Notes under the pieces: generated by a model
Told to the model about the DNA's origin: nothing
The model's input: the letters and a program-made list of their open reading frames with translations, nothing else
Databases searched by the model: none
Part shown: in pieces, positions 7,476 to 17,218 of the stretch
Position numbering within the stretch: position 1 is the first letter of the stretch
Layout: every line of letters starts with the position of its first letter
Made by a program: the position numbers and the translations under genes
NCBI GenBank assembly: GCA_029553165.1
Contig: JAKPCT010000185.1
Coordinates: 1-64,000 of the forward strand
Source: Bacillota bacterium
Lineage (GTDB): Bacteria > Bacillota > UBA4882 > UBA8346
DNA length: 64,000 nucleotides
Direction: 5' to 3'

Positions 7476-8498
7476 GTGGCTGAAGTACTTTCCCAATCAG
7501 AAATCGATTCTCTACTAGATGCGCTATCATCAGGTAGTTTAAAAGTTGAAGAAGTTATCAGCGATGAGAAGAAGAAGAAGATTAAACCTTATGATTTTCG
7601 TCGTCCCAATAAGTTTTCCAAAGATCAATTGCGAACTTTAGTTATGTTACACGAGAATCTTGCCAGATTGATGACTACTTCATTATCAACATATTTACGA
7701 AGCATGGTGCGGGTTCAAGTGGCTTCTGTCGATCAGTTGACTTATGAAGAGTTTACCAAATCATTACCGAATCCTACAGTTATGAACATTATTTCTTTAA
7801 AGCCATTGGAAGGAAATTTTGTATTTGAATTCTCACCACAACTTGCTTTTGCAATTATTGATCGTTTATTGGGTGGAGCAGGTAGCACCATTGAAAAGGT
7901 TCGTGAATTAACCGATATTGAACAAACGGTTATTAAACGAGTAATTTTAAAGATGCTAAGCAACATTAAAGAAGCTTGGCAAGTAGTAATTGATTTGGAC
8001 CCTAATTTTGAAAGTATCGAATTAAATCCGTTATTTACGCAGATTATTCCGCCTTCAGATATGATAGTGCTAATTACTTTAGATGTTCGGATTGGTGAAA
8101 CATTTGGATTGATGAATATCTGTCTTCCATTTATGGTGTTAGAGCCGATTATTAGCCGTCTGAACGCACAATTTTGGTTTGCTAGGACCAGTAAAAATGC
8201 AACTGAGAAAAGTATTGCTTCGCTCCAATCGCGGTTAGAACAAGCGATGGTAAGGGTGACCGTGGAGTTGGGCAGAGCAGGGATTACTGTTGGCGAATTA
8301 CTCAATATTAATGTTGGCGATGTGATTCAGTTAGAACAACCGGTGAATAAATCGTTAGCAGTGCATATTGGTAACAATGTTAAATTTTATGCCAGTCCCG
8401 GACTGTCAGGGAGCCGAATGGCAGTTCAGATCAATCAAGTTGTTTATGAAGGAGAGGAAGAGAATGGATCGTCAGATATTGTCTCAGGAAGAGATTAA
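7476..8498 (+). CDS. fliM: flagellar motor switch protein FliM
   Basis: 340 aa from the GTG at 7476, chosen because AGGAGGTG (7459-7466) is at ideal distance and the protein then starts MAEVLSQSEIDSLLDALSSG, the CheY-P binding peptide that defines the FliM N-terminus; a GTG at 7464 lies in the ribosome binding site itself. The middle CheC-like domain (about residues 45-230) contacts FliG. The C-terminal SpoA/FliN-like domain (about 255-330) builds the C-ring. The partner fliY starts 35 bases before the fliM stop, which implies coupled translation of the two switch proteins. Confidence 0.95.
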   Translation: MAEVLSQSEIDSLLDALSSGSLKVEEVISDEKKKKIKPYDFRRPNKFSKDQLRTLVMLHENLARLMTTSLSTYLRSMVRVQVASVDQLTYEEFTKSLPNPTVMNIISLKPLEGNFVFEFSPQLAFAIIDRLLGGAGSTIEKVRELTDIEQTVIKRVILKMLSNIKEAWQVVIDLDPNFESIELNPLFTQIIPPSDMIVLITLDVRIGETFGLMNICLPFMVLEPIISRLNAQFWFARTSKNATEKSIASLQSRLEQAMVRVTVELGRAGITVGELLNINVGDVIQLEQPVNKSLAVHIGNNVKFYASPGLSGSRMAVQINQVVYEGEEENGSSDIVSGRD

Positions 8499-9582
8499 TG
8501 CTTTATTAAAAGATATTGATAATATTCCTCAGTTGACTTCTGAACAACGTGACACTTTAGGTGAAATAGGTAATATTAGTTATGGAACAGCTTCGACGGC
8601 TTTATCGGGGTTATTGAATAAACGCGTTGATATTACTACTCCAACCGTTTATTTAACAACGCAAAAGGAGCTTAAAGAGCAGTATCCTAATCAACATGTG
8701 CTGATTGAAGTTGATTATAAAAATGGGTTACATGGTAGTAATATCCTGATAATGAAACTAAGGGATGCAGCAGTTATTGCCGATTTAATGATGGGGGGCA
8801 GTGGTGAAAGCCCAAAAGAAGAATTAACGCAGATGGAGTTAAGTGCAGTTGGTGAAGCGATGAACCAGATGATCGGAAATGCAGCAACTTCGTTGTCGAC
8901 TCTGTTTTCAAAACGAATTGATGTTGAGCCTCCTAAAGTAACTATTGTTGATTTTGCTAATGAAGAACAAGTCCTTCATAATATTGGGACTGGTGAATAT
9001 TTGGCGACAGTCTCCTTTAAGCTGGAAATTGAAGGCTTAGTCGACAGCGAAGTTATGCTGATGATACCGTATAGCTTTGCAATCGAATTAGTCGATACCC
9101 TTTTAGGACAAGCAAAACAACCGGTACAACCGGCGCCGCCCCCGAAAGTGCAATCACAACCGGCTCCGCCAAAACCGGAACCTGAGTATCGGGAGCAAGT
9201 CCCGCCGCCACAAGCAGCGGCTCCGGCAAACGAACCAACATTTTATCATGAACCGCGTTCACCGGTTATGGTTCAGCCGGCGCAATTCACTTCGATTGGT
9301 AATAATCGTCTGAATAAGGAACCGGGAAACATTGGCCTTATTCTGGATGTTCCATTACAAGTTACAGTTGAATTAGGCAGTACCCGAATGAAGATCAAAG
9401 ATATTTTGGAACTGGGACTAGGTTCGATTATTGAATTGGACAAATTGGCAGGTGACCCGGTTGATATCTTTGTAAACGGCAAATTAATTGCCAAAGGCGA
9501 GGTAGTAGTTATTGATGAAAATTTCGGTATTAAAGTGACAGATATTGTTAGTCAGATCGAACGGGCAAATTCACTTCAATAG
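8464..9582 (+). CDS. fliY: flagellar motor switch phosphatase FliY (CheC-FliN fusion)
   Basis: 372 aa. FliY sits in the C-ring and dephosphorylates CheY-P, as in Bacillus; it replaces FliN. The order seen is an N-terminal CheY-P binding peptide MDRQILSQEEINALL, then a CheC-like phosphatase domain with two active-site motifs ('LGEIGNISYG' near residue 30 and 'VGEAMNQMIGNAA' near 135), then a proline/glutamine-rich linker at about 215-275, then a C-terminal FliN/SpoA domain ('VPLQVTVELGSTRMKIKDIL...IVDIFVNGK'-like). The start at ATG 8464 gives the family N-terminus; it overlaps fliM by 35 bases with GGAGAGGAAGAG upstream. Confidence 0.95.
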   Translation: MDRQILSQEEINALLKDIDNIPQLTSEQRDTLGEIGNISYGTASTALSGLLNKRVDITTPTVYLTTQKELKEQYPNQHVLIEVDYKNGLHGSNILIMKLRDAAVIADLMMGGSGESPKEELTQMELSAVGEAMNQMIGNAATSLSTLFSKRIDVEPPKVTIVDFANEEQVLHNIGTGEYLATVSFKLEIEGLVDSEVMLMIPYSFAIELVDTLLGQAKQPVQPAPPPKVQSQPAPPKPEPEYREQVPPPQAAAPANEPTFYHEPRSPVMVQPAQFTSIGNNRLNKEPGNIGLILDVPLQVTVELGSTRMKIKDILELGLGSIIELDKLAGDPVDIFVNGKLIAKGEVVVIDENFGIKVTDIVSQIERANSLQ

Positions 9583-9602
9583 ACTAAAGGGGGAATTTTC
9601 AA

Positions 9603-9965
9603 GTGGGTAATAGAGTATTAGTAGTTGATGATGCGGCATTTATGAGAATGATGATTAAAGATATTTTGCGAAAAGGCGGTTATGACGTCGTCGGTGAAGC
9701 TGAAGACGGCGCTAAAGCAATTGAAAAATATAAAGAACTGAATCCGGATTTAGTAACGATGGATATTACCATGCCTGATATGGATGGAATAACTGCTGTT
9801 AGGGAGATCCGTAAAATTAATCCTAACGCCCTGATTATAATGTGCAGTGCTATGGGCCAACAGGCAATGGTAATTGACGCGATCCAAGCCGGAGCGCGGG
9901 ACTTTGTTGTAAAACCATTCCAGCCCGATCGGGTCTTGGAAGCTGTTCGTAAAGTTTTAGCCTAG
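9603..9965 (+). CDS. cheY: chemotaxis response regulator CheY
   Basis: 120 aa, a single receiver domain. Phosphorylated CheY binds FliM/FliY and changes motor rotation. Key residues are present: acidic pair D9-D10 (VVDDA), phospho-acceptor D54 (TMDITMPD), S82 (CSAMG) and K104 (VVKPF). The start is GTG 9603 after GGGGGAATTTTCAA. The order fliY-cheY-fliO is the usual Bacillus arrangement. Its kinase CheA and phosphatases CheC and FliY are in the same operon. Confidence 0.95.
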   Translation: MGNRVLVVDDAAFMRMMIKDILRKGGYDVVGEAEDGAKAIEKYKELNPDLVTMDITMPDMDGITAVREIRKINPNALIIMCSAMGQQAMVIDAIQAGARDFVVKPFQPDRVLEAVRKVLA

Positions 9966-10061
9966 ATTGTTGTCGAAATACAAACCGGTTAAATTAAATA
10001 GAATTGTTCTAATGAAACTAAAGTTTGTTTTGTTAGAATTGCATTGAAAGGATGCGGATAG

Positions 10062-10613
10062 ATGCGGAGAATCAACCGATTTTTGTGGTTTTACCCAATT
10101 GTCGTTGTTTTGTTCCTCCTGTTACTGGCATTGCCTTTATATGCTTCATCAGGCACAACAAATGAGATTGTTGAAGATACTAAGCCTGAATTTGGCGGGC
10201 AATGGATCTGGGCTTTGTTTTCCTTAATAATTGTAGTTTTTTTAGCATATTGGGTTAGTAAATTGGTAGCCGGAAAGTATGGAATAGCCCAAGCGAAACA
10301 CATTAAGGTGGCCGAAAGTCTCTGTTTGGGACCGAATCGCCATCTTTATCTATTATTAGTGGACAAAAATGTTATGTTGGTTGGGGCAACAGAGCATGGT
10401 TTGAGTTTACTGAAAGAATTGCCTGACCCGGAATTATACAAGGAATTGGAGAAATCAATCAATAATTCGCTTACCTCCACGGCATTTAAAGATATTCTAT
10501 CGCCATTAATGGGAGCAAATGGTTCCAATGATGAAAGTGTTGAATATTCAAGTGGAAAGGAACGTTTACGTCAAGGATTAGCAACGATTAAATCTTGGCG
10601 AAGGAGAAGATAA
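10062..10613 (+). CDS. fliO: flagellar biosynthetic protein FliO
   Basis: 183 aa. FliO (FliZ in Bacillus naming) is an assembly factor for the FliPQR export gate. It has an N-terminal signal-like helix (about residues 8-27, ending LYASS), a second membrane helix (about 46-68, 'WIWALFSLIIVVFLAYWVSKL') and a conserved cytoplasmic segment 'IKVAESLCLGPNRHLYLLLVDKNVMLVGAT'. The 96-bp gap after cheY holds an imperfect hairpin (TTCTAATGAAAC near 10009 with GTTTTGTTAGAA near 10030), so separate control is possible. The start follows GAAAGGATGCGGAT. Confidence 0.88.
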   Translation: MRRINRFLWFYPIVVVLFLLLLALPLYASSGTTNEIVEDTKPEFGGQWIWALFSLIIVVFLAYWVSKLVAGKYGIAQAKHIKVAESLCLGPNRHLYLLLVDKNVMLVGATEHGLSLLKELPDPELYKELEKSINNSLTSTAFKDILSPLMGANGSNDESVEYSSGKERLRQGLATIKSWRRRR

Positions 10614-10618
10614 ACAAG

Positions 10619-11395
10619 TTGAAACAGAAGAAAAAAAGCCTGCGAAGATTGTTTTATCTGCTTTTATTACTGATACCATTATTGATTGGCGGAGTTGCCC
10701 TGGCAGCGCCGCAGACAATACCGATACCCCAAATTCAAATTGGAGTCAATACCGCTCAAAAGCCGTTAGAGATAGCCCAAAGCTTGCAAATGTTAATTAT
10801 CTTGACAGTTCTGTCATTAGCTCCGGCTATTTTAATTATGACGACCTCGTTTGTCCGAATTGTGATTGTTCTTTCATTTACCCGAACAGCAATTGGAACC
10901 AACCAAATGCCCCCTAACCAGGTGATGATTGGTTTAGCTTTATTCCTGACATTCTTTACAATGGCTCCTACTTGGGATGCAGTTAATAATCAGGCGTTGC
11001 AACCTTTTTTAAATGGACAGATTTCGCAAGAAGATGCTTTCACTAAGGCCTCGGCTCCAATTCGCGATTTCATGTTCAAACAGACCAGAAATAAGGATTT
11101 GAAACTGTTTATTCAGGCTTCAAAGTTGCCGAACCCTAAAAATAAAGATGAGATTCCGACACAGGTATTGATTCCAGCCTTTGTGATCAGTGAGTTAAAA
11201 ACTGCATTTCAGCTTGGTTTTATGATCTTTATTCCATTTCTGGTAATTGATATGATTGTTGCCAGTACGTTGATGTCAATGGGAATGATGATGTTACCGC
11301 CGGTAATGATCTCCTTACCCTTTAAGATATTGCTTTTTGTAATGGTTGACGGATGGCATCTGGTAGTACGCTCTTTAATATTAAGCTTCAATTAA
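10619..11395 (+). CDS. fliP: flagellar export gate protein FliP
   Basis: 258 aa from TTG 10619, chosen because AAGGAGAAG (10601-10609) lies 9-10 nt upstream; an in-frame TTG at 10595 has no ribosome binding site. FliP forms the core of the membrane export gate with FliQ and FliR. A signal peptide (to about residue 32, LAAPQ) is followed by the FliP signature: 'ILTVLSLAPAILIMTTSFVRIVIVLSFTR', 'TNQMPPNQVMIGLALFLTFF' and C-terminal 'GFMIFIPFLVIDMIVASTLMSMGMMMLPPVMISLPFKILLFV'. Its start lies within fliO. Confidence 0.95.
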   Translation: MKQKKKSLRRLFYLLLLLIPLLIGGVALAAPQTIPIPQIQIGVNTAQKPLEIAQSLQMLIILTVLSLAPAILIMTTSFVRIVIVLSFTRTAIGTNQMPPNQVMIGLALFLTFFTMAPTWDAVNNQALQPFLNGQISQEDAFTKASAPIRDFMFKQTRNKDLKLFIQASKLPNPKNKDEIPTQVLIPAFVISELKTAFQLGFMIFIPFLVIDMIVASTLMSMGMMMLPPVMISLPFKILLFVMVDGWHLVVRSLILSFN

Positions 11396-11430
11396 GAAAA
11401 GGTTTGGATTAAGAGAAAGGGCTGATTAGA

Positions 11431-11706
11431 GTGACCGATACATTTATAATTGCTGTTGGTCGAGAAGCGTTATTGACGGTGATGATGGTTTCTGCCCCAT
11501 TGCTGGGAATTGGATTGTTGGTTGGTCTAATTATCAGTATTTTTCAGGCGACAACCCAAATCCATGAACAGACACTTACGTTTATACCGAAAATTGTTGC
11601 AATAATGATTTCAATGGTGATCTTTGGGCCATGGATGTTACATACATTAATTTCATTTGCTGATAAAATCCTGGCCAATTTAAACCAATTTACTTTCATT
11701 CGTTAA
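11431..11706 (+). CDS. fliQ: flagellar export gate protein FliQ
   Basis: 91 aa, GTG start at 11431 with GAAAGGGCTGATTAGA upstream. It is a two-helix membrane subunit of the FliPQR gate. The family motif is plain: 'AREALLTVMMVSAPLLGIGLLVGLIISIFQATTQIHEQTLTFIPKIVAIM'-like, with helices at about residues 17-40 and 55-75. The length matches the family (about 89 aa). It lies 35 bp after fliP and 35 bp before fliR. Confidence 0.95.
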   Translation: MTDTFIIAVGREALLTVMMVSAPLLGIGLLVGLIISIFQATTQIHEQTLTFIPKIVAIMISMVIFGPWMLHTLISFADKILANLNQFTFIR

Positions 11707-11741
11707 TAAATAATTAAACTTATTACACAGGTGCAGATAAG

Positions 11742-12536
11742 ATGAATGTTGAAGCCATTCTGGGCGTGAATATAACCCAATTTTTACTTAGTTTTGCCAG
11801 AGCTTCGGGACTGATAGTTGCCGCACCGGTATTTCAAAGCCGGAGTATTCCGATGCAGGTTAAAGCCTTATTGGCCGGTGTATTGGCAGCAACCACGGCG
11901 GCTTATGTTAGTAGTGATTTGGACCTCGAGAAATTCAGCTTTTGGATGGCAGTTGTTACTTTGATTCAGGAAGTCTTAACCGGAATCATCATTGGTTTGA
12001 TGATCAATCTTCCAATGTATGCTTTTCAGTTGGCAGGGTACTTCTTTGATGTCCCAATGGGTTTTGGAATGGTCAATATCATTGATCCGCAATCGGGGAC
12101 GGAGATGCCGTTAATGGGGCATTTTAATTATATTTTTGCCTGTTTGATCTTCTTGGCAATCAATGGTCATCATTCAGTGATTATGGCATTGATCCGCAGT
12201 TATGAACTGATTAAACCAGGAATGTTTTTTCTCAGGAAAGAAGCGGTCGGAGTCTTTCTGCAAGCATTTTCAGGGATGTTTTATCTTGGGTTTAAAATCG
12301 GGATTCCACTAATCGGCAGCATCTTTTTGGCTGATGTTGCTTTAGGGGTGATTTCCAAACTGATCCCGCAGATTAATGTGTTTATCGTAGGTTTTCCGGT
12401 GAAGATTTTGTTAGGTATTTTTATTATTATTGTTTTTTTACCAACATATGTGTTCTTGATTGAACAGAGTTTTGCCAATTCAGGGGATACATACCGAATG
12501 TTACGGCTGATGTTGCAGAATTTATATGTTAAATGA
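11742..12536 (+). CDS. fliR: flagellar export gate protein FliR
   Basis: 264 aa. It completes the FliPQR gate. It is strongly hydrophobic, with about six to seven membrane segments. Typical FliR features include 'FLLSFARASGLIVAAPVFQSRSIPMQVKALLA' at the N-terminus, 'AGYFFDVPMGFGMVNIIDPQSGTEMPLMG' in the middle and 'GFPVKILLGIFIIIVFLPTYVFLIEQ' near the end. The stop overlaps the proposed flhB start by four bases (ATGA). Confidence 0.95.
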   Translation: MNVEAILGVNITQFLLSFARASGLIVAAPVFQSRSIPMQVKALLAGVLAATTAAYVSSDLDLEKFSFWMAVVTLIQEVLTGIIIGLMINLPMYAFQLAGYFFDVPMGFGMVNIIDPQSGTEMPLMGHFNYIFACLIFLAINGHHSVIMALIRSYELIKPGMFFLRKEAVGVFLQAFSGMFYLGFKIGIPLIGSIFLADVALGVISKLIPQINVFIVGFPVKILLGIFIIIVFLPTYVFLIEQSFANSGDTYRMLRLMLQNLYVK

Positions 12537-13723
12537 GTGGAACAATCATGTGCGGACAGGTTATTGATAATAATGATAATCAATTTATTTTGAATAATAA
12601 GACTGAAATTGAAAAACTCCAAGTTTCACTGCAGTTTAATCTCCAATTCTTTGCGGAAGGAGATTCCGACAAGACCGAGGAAGCTACGCCAAGACGGAAA
12701 ACTGAAGCCCGTAAGAAAGGGCAAGTAGCTAAAAGTGTTGAATTGAACTCGGTTGTTGTATTATTAGGGTTATTTATAATCCTTAATTCTTTGGGAAGTT
12801 GGTTTTATTTTCAATTTGTTGATTATTTTAAAGATACCTTATCACCTGCTCAGCTTAACCGGGAGTTAACCGTCAATGCTTTAAAGGAGCTTTCATTTCA
12901 ACATCTTTTGTTTTATGGTAAAATCTTTTTACCATTAGGTTTAGGAGCGATGCTCTTTGGACTGATCGTTAATTATGCGCAGGTTGGAGTATTATTTACA
13001 CTGGAACCGTTAAAACCCCAATTTGGAAGGATCAATCTTTTTTCAGGATTTAAGCGGATTTTGAGCCCGCGGAGTTTGGTTGAATTAGTTAAAGCATCAA
13101 TTAAATTAATAATCGTTTCATATGTTGCTTATTCGACAATTAAAGCAAGGTATTCGGTTTTAATATTATCAATCCGGCAGTCGCCATTCAAAGCGGCGCT
13201 CGATGTTTGGAGTATTCTGTATCAGGTCACAATGAAGATCTGTGTCTTCTTACTGATACTGGCGGTTTTTGATTATGCTTATCAACGCTGGGAATATAAC
13301 AAGAGCTTGCGGATGACCAAAAAAGAGATCAAAGATGAGTTTAAGCAGATGGAAGGCGATCCCCAGGTTAAAGCGAAGATTAAGCAGCGGCAGCGCCAAA
13401 TGGCAGCTCGCCGGATGATGCAGGAAGTTCCAAAAGCAGATGTTGTTATAACCAACCCGACTCACTTTGCAGTAGCTTTAAAGTATGATCCGTTAAGTAT
13501 GGCAGCGCCGGTTGTTATTGCTAAAGGTGAAGGCTATGTGGCGGCAAAGATTAAAGAGATTGCTAAGGAACATGATATTGTTACCGTTGAAAACAAACCT
13601 TTGGCACAAACTTTATTTAAAACGGTTGATATTGGCGAAGAGGTACCGGCCAAACTTTTCCAAGCAGTTGCCGAAGTACTGGCGTTTGTTTATCGGTTAC
13701 GGCAACAACGGGCATCAGGCTGA
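12533..13723 (+). CDS. flhB: flagellar export switch protein FlhB
   Basis: 396 aa. FlhB controls substrate specificity of export together with FliK. The conserved part starts 'LQFFAEGDSDKTEEATPRRKTEARKKGQVAKS' at about residue 37, followed by four membrane helices. The autocleavage site NPTH is intact in 'VITNPTHFAVALKYDP' (about residue 304). The first 36 residues are not family-like and are Asn/Asp-rich; no ribosome binding site is seen at ATG 12533 or at ATG 12548, so the true start is uncertain and may depend on coupling to fliR. The core function is not in doubt. Confidence 0.92.
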   Translation: MSGTIMCGQVIDNNDNQFILNNKTEIEKLQVSLQFNLQFFAEGDSDKTEEATPRRKTEARKKGQVAKSVELNSVVVLLGLFIILNSLGSWFYFQFVDYFKDTLSPAQLNRELTVNALKELSFQHLLFYGKIFLPLGLGAMLFGLIVNYAQVGVLFTLEPLKPQFGRINLFSGFKRILSPRSLVELVKASIKLIIVSYVAYSTIKARYSVLILSIRQSPFKAALDVWSILYQVTMKICVFLLILAVFDYAYQRWEYNKSLRMTKKEIKDEFKQMEGDPQVKAKIKQRQRQMAARRMMQEVPKADVVITNPTHFAVALKYDPLSMAAPVVIAKGEGYVAAKIKEIAKEHDIVTVENKPLAQTLFKTVDIGEEVPAKLFQAVAEVLAFVYRLRQQRASG

Positions 13724-13814
13724 TTTTTCCAATTAATAATTAAGGATTAATTGTAGATTTTTATTTAATCTTCGCAAAAATTTACCGATAAATGAATATG
13801 ACAGGGAGAGAAAT

Positions 13815-15890
13815 ATGGTTGGAGCAAATAATACTGTTTTATCAAACCAATTTTTAAAAAGTGGCGAATTATCGGTAGTAGCGATTATTGTATTGGTACT
13901 GGTGATGTTTTTGGTACCATTACCATCCTGGATCTTGGATGTCTTTTTAAGTCTTAATATTTGCATCGGATTCTCGATCCTATTATTAACGATGCATGTC
14001 CGTAAAAGCTTGGAATTTTCGGTTTTTCCGTCATTGTTATTGGTAACAACCTTATTCCGGTTAGCATTGAATGTTTCATCAACCAGGTTAATTTTGCTGG
14101 AAGGGCAAGCAGGCGCGGTTATTCATGCATTTGGGTCAGTTGTGGCCGGTAATAACTATATCGTTGGTTTTGTAATGTTTGTTATTTTAACAATCATTCA
14201 GTTTATGGTTATTACCAAAGGGTCGGAGCGGGTCGCTGAAGTTGCTGCCAGGTTTGTTTTAGACGCAATGCCTGGTAAGCAGATGAGTATCGATGCCGAC
14301 CTGAATGCCGGATTAATTAATGAGACTGAAGCCCGAAGCAGAAGACGTGAAGTTGAACGGGAAGCGGATTTTTACGGAGCAATGGATGGAGCCAGTAAGT
14401 TTGTTAAAGGTGACGCCATTGCCGGAATCTTAATTACCGTAATCAATTTGATTGGTGGTTTTGCAATTGGTTACCTCCAAAAAGGGTTTACCGATCCCTT
14501 AGAAGCATTGAAAGTATATGCTTTATTGACAATCGGTGACGGATTGGTCAGTCAGGTCCCGGCGTTATTGATCTCAACAGCTACCGGTATTTTGGTAACC
14601 CGATCGGCTTCGGAAGATAATTTAGGAACCGATGTAACCAAACAGTTGCTTGCTTATCCTAAAGTATTCTGGATTGTTGCAATTGCGGTTGCTTTTTTTG
14701 GGATAATACCTGGTATGCCGAAGATTCCCTTCTTTTTGTTGGCTGGTATTGTTGGCTTTTTAGCTTATAGTTTGAAACAGGTTCAAATCACTGATGAACT
14801 TGTCGCCGAGCAGGAACAACCGGTTGAGGAAGAGGTTAAGAGACCGGAGAATGTTGCAACTTTACTCCAGGTTGAACCGATGGAATTAGAGATTGGTTAT
14901 CGTTTGATTCCGTTAGTGGATCCGTCACAAGGCGGAGATTTATTTGAGCGGGTTACCCTGATCAGACGTCAGACCGCTTTGGAATTAGGAATGGTTTTAC
15001 CACCGATCCGAATTCGCGATAATATGCAATTGGAACCGAATACATATGTGATCAAGATTAAAGGGATTGATGTTGCCAAAGGGGAGATCCTCACGAACTA
15101 CTATTTAGCAATGGATCCAGGGATTGTTGTCCAACCGCTTGAGGGTATTCCTACGGTTGAACCGGCGTTTGGATTGCCGGCGATCTGGATAACTGAAAAC
15201 CAACGCGATGAAGCGGAGATTGCTGGTTATACCGTAGTTGATCCGCCATCAATTCTGGCAACTCACCTCACTGAAGTGATTAAGAGCAGAGCGTATGAGT
15301 TGTTAGGACGCCAGGAAGTTCAGTCATTGATCAATAACATTAAAGAAGATTATAATGTAGTAGTCTCGGAGTTAATCCCTAATTTAATGACGATTGGTGA
15401 GATCCAAAAAGTATTAGCAAATCTGTTAAAAGAAGGAATTGCCATTCGTAATCTGGTAGCGATTTTAGAAACGTTGGCTGATTATGCGCCGATGACCAAA
15501 GACATTGATCTGTTAACTGAATTTGTGCGTCAGGCTTTGGCAAGACAGATTACGAAGATGGTTCAGTCAGATGATGGTGCAGTCCGGGTGATTACTTTAC
15601 ATCCGACTTTAGAACAATATTTGGGAAAGGTCCAGCAAGAAGCCAAAGAAATGATGGGTTATTCGATGGATCCGCGAATTATTCAAGCAATTTATGATAA
15701 ATTGGGAGAGATAATTCAACAGACAACTTCGATGGGTTATCAACCAGTGATTTTAACCTCACCGACAATTCGTTTAACATTTCGGCGGATTACAGAAAGA
15801 ATTTCAACCAAATTAATCATTTTATCTTATAATGAGATTATTCCTGAAGCGGAAGTACACTCTATTGGGGTGGTGGAAATAGAACTATGA
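13815..15890 (+). CDS. flhA: flagellar export apparatus protein FlhA
   Basis: 691 aa, full length. FlhA forms the nonameric export gate ring that docks substrates and chaperones. The N-terminal half has about eight membrane helices and the FHIPEP signature region ('LLLVTTLFRLALNVSSTRLIL', 'QFMVITKGSERVAEVAARFVLDAMPGKQMSIDADLNAG'). The C-terminal cytoplasmic domain begins near residue 330 after an acidic linker. ATG 13815 has CAGGGAGAG upstream. It overlaps flhF by four bases. Confidence 0.96.
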   Translation: MVGANNTVLSNQFLKSGELSVVAIIVLVLVMFLVPLPSWILDVFLSLNICIGFSILLLTMHVRKSLEFSVFPSLLLVTTLFRLALNVSSTRLILLEGQAGAVIHAFGSVVAGNNYIVGFVMFVILTIIQFMVITKGSERVAEVAARFVLDAMPGKQMSIDADLNAGLINETEARSRRREVEREADFYGAMDGASKFVKGDAIAGILITVINLIGGFAIGYLQKGFTDPLEALKVYALLTIGDGLVSQVPALLISTATGILVTRSASEDNLGTDVTKQLLAYPKVFWIVAIAVAFFGIIPGMPKIPFFLLAGIVGFLAYSLKQVQITDELVAEQEQPVEEEVKRPENVATLLQVEPMELEIGYRLIPLVDPSQGGDLFERVTLIRRQTALELGMVLPPIRIRDNMQLEPNTYVIKIKGIDVAKGEILTNYYLAMDPGIVVQPLEGIPTVEPAFGLPAIWITENQRDEAEIAGYTVVDPPSILATHLTEVIKSRAYELLGRQEVQSLINNIKEDYNVVVSELIPNLMTIGEIQKVLANLLKEGIAIRNLVAILETLADYAPMTKDIDLLTEFVRQALARQITKMVQSDDGAVRVITLHPTLEQYLGKVQQEAKEMMGYSMDPRIIQAIYDKLGEIIQQTTSMGYQPVILTSPTIRLTFRRITERISTKLIILSYNEIIPEAEVHSIGVVEIEL

Positions 15891-17218
15891 GGGTCAAACG
15901 ATATGTTGCCGATTCGATCCAGGAAGCAATTGCCCGAGTGAAAAGCGATTTAGGCCGTAATGCAATAATCTTACATACAAAACCTTTTAAAGAAGGCGGT
16001 TTTTTAGGGTTATTTAGTCAACGGCGGGTAGAAGTGATTGCTGCGGTTGATGATGAATCGAAATCGAAAAATCCGCCTGTAAAGAAAGAAAAAACCACAG
16101 TGGCAGGTGGGGCTGCAACGATCACTGAGTCGGAGGTTACCAGTGGACCCATGTTAGCGAAGGCCGAAGCTGCAGTGGCAGCATCCGCGGCGGGATTAAA
16201 GACTGTCTCGTCAGGCTCACCTTCATTGGAAGCCCCACTGGCTGATTCACTAGAGTCATCTGCGGTTATAACCCCTACTAAAGCAGCTCCTTCAGTTTTG
16301 ACAGTTCCAAATAAAACTGCAGTGAGTCAGGAAGAGTTCAAATCGTTACGCGATGAGATTGCTGAAATGAAGGACTTAATTCGGCAAGTAGCAACTAAAC
16401 CGCTTGTAGTTGCGTCGGCAACCAAAGATCCAATAGTTGCGGAACTGGAAGACCGACTGTTAAATTTGGGGATCATTCCTGAATTGGTTGAATACCTAAT
16501 TGAGCAGATGCCGGAGAAGTTTTTAAATGATAATGTTCCGCTTCAGGAACGATTAAATTATTGCCGCCAACTATTGGAAGCCAATATTATGTTTTCGGAA
16601 CCAATTAAAGCTGATGGCAGTAAACAGGAGATAATTGCACTGATCGGTCCGACCGGTGTTGGTAAAACGACGACGATTGCTAAGCTTGCCGCCAATTATA
16701 GTTTGTTTGAGAAAAGAAAGGTTGGTTTAATTACCATTGATACTTATCGAATTGCGGCGGTTGAACATTTAAAAACTTATGGCGATATTATGAATTTACC
16801 GGTAGAAGTAGTCTATACTCCGGCAGACATGAATCAGGCAATCAAAAATCTGCATGAATGTGATCTGATTATGATTGATACTGCCGGCCGGAGTCCGCAT
16901 AATCAAAAGATGATGGAGGAGTTAAGAAAATTTGTCAGTCATGCTGATATTAATCAAATTTTATTAGTGATCAGTGCGACGACGCAATTACGTGACATGA
17001 TCAATATTGAAGAAAAATTTGCCCGAATTGCCTATACTCATTTGGTTTTTACCAAATTAGACGAAACAAGTTGTTTAGGTCCAATAACCGGATTGGCCTG
17101 GAAAGTTAAACGGCCAATATCGTATTTAACTGTCGGACAGAATGTTCCGGATGATATTGAGGTAGCAACTCCAGATAAATTAATTGCTCGCTTATTTGAG
17201 GAGTCACAACATGGTTGA
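15887..17218 (+). CDS. flhF: flagellar SRP-type GTPase FlhF
   Basis: 443 aa. FlhF controls flagellar placement and number and belongs to the SRP GTPase family with Ffh and FtsY. The order is a short basic N-terminus, a variable Ala/Ser/Pro-rich region (about residues 55-170), an N domain and the G domain, with P-loop 'GPTGVGKTTTIAKLAA' at about residue 252, 'LITIDTYRIAAVEHLKTY', 'DTAGRS' and 'FTKLDET'. The start overlaps the flhA stop (ATGA). flhG follows with an 8-base overlap, the usual FlhF-FlhG pair. Confidence 0.95.
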   Translation: MRVKRYVADSIQEAIARVKSDLGRNAIILHTKPFKEGGFLGLFSQRRVEVIAAVDDESKSKNPPVKKEKTTVAGGAATITESEVTSGPMLAKAEAAVAASAAGLKTVSSGSPSLEAPLADSLESSAVITPTKAAPSVLTVPNKTAVSQEEFKSLRDEIAEMKDLIRQVATKPLVVASATKDPIVAELEDRLLNLGIIPELVEYLIEQMPEKFLNDNVPLQERLNYCRQLLEANIMFSEPIKADGSKQEIIALIGPTGVGKTTTIAKLAANYSLFEKRKVGLITIDTYRIAAVEHLKTYGDIMNLPVEVVYTPADMNQAIKNLHECDLIMIDTAGRSPHNQKMMEELRKFVSHADINQILLVISATTQLRDMINIEEKFARIAYTHLVFTKLDETSCLGPITGLAWKVKRPISYLTVGQNVPDDIEVATPDKLIARLFEESQHG

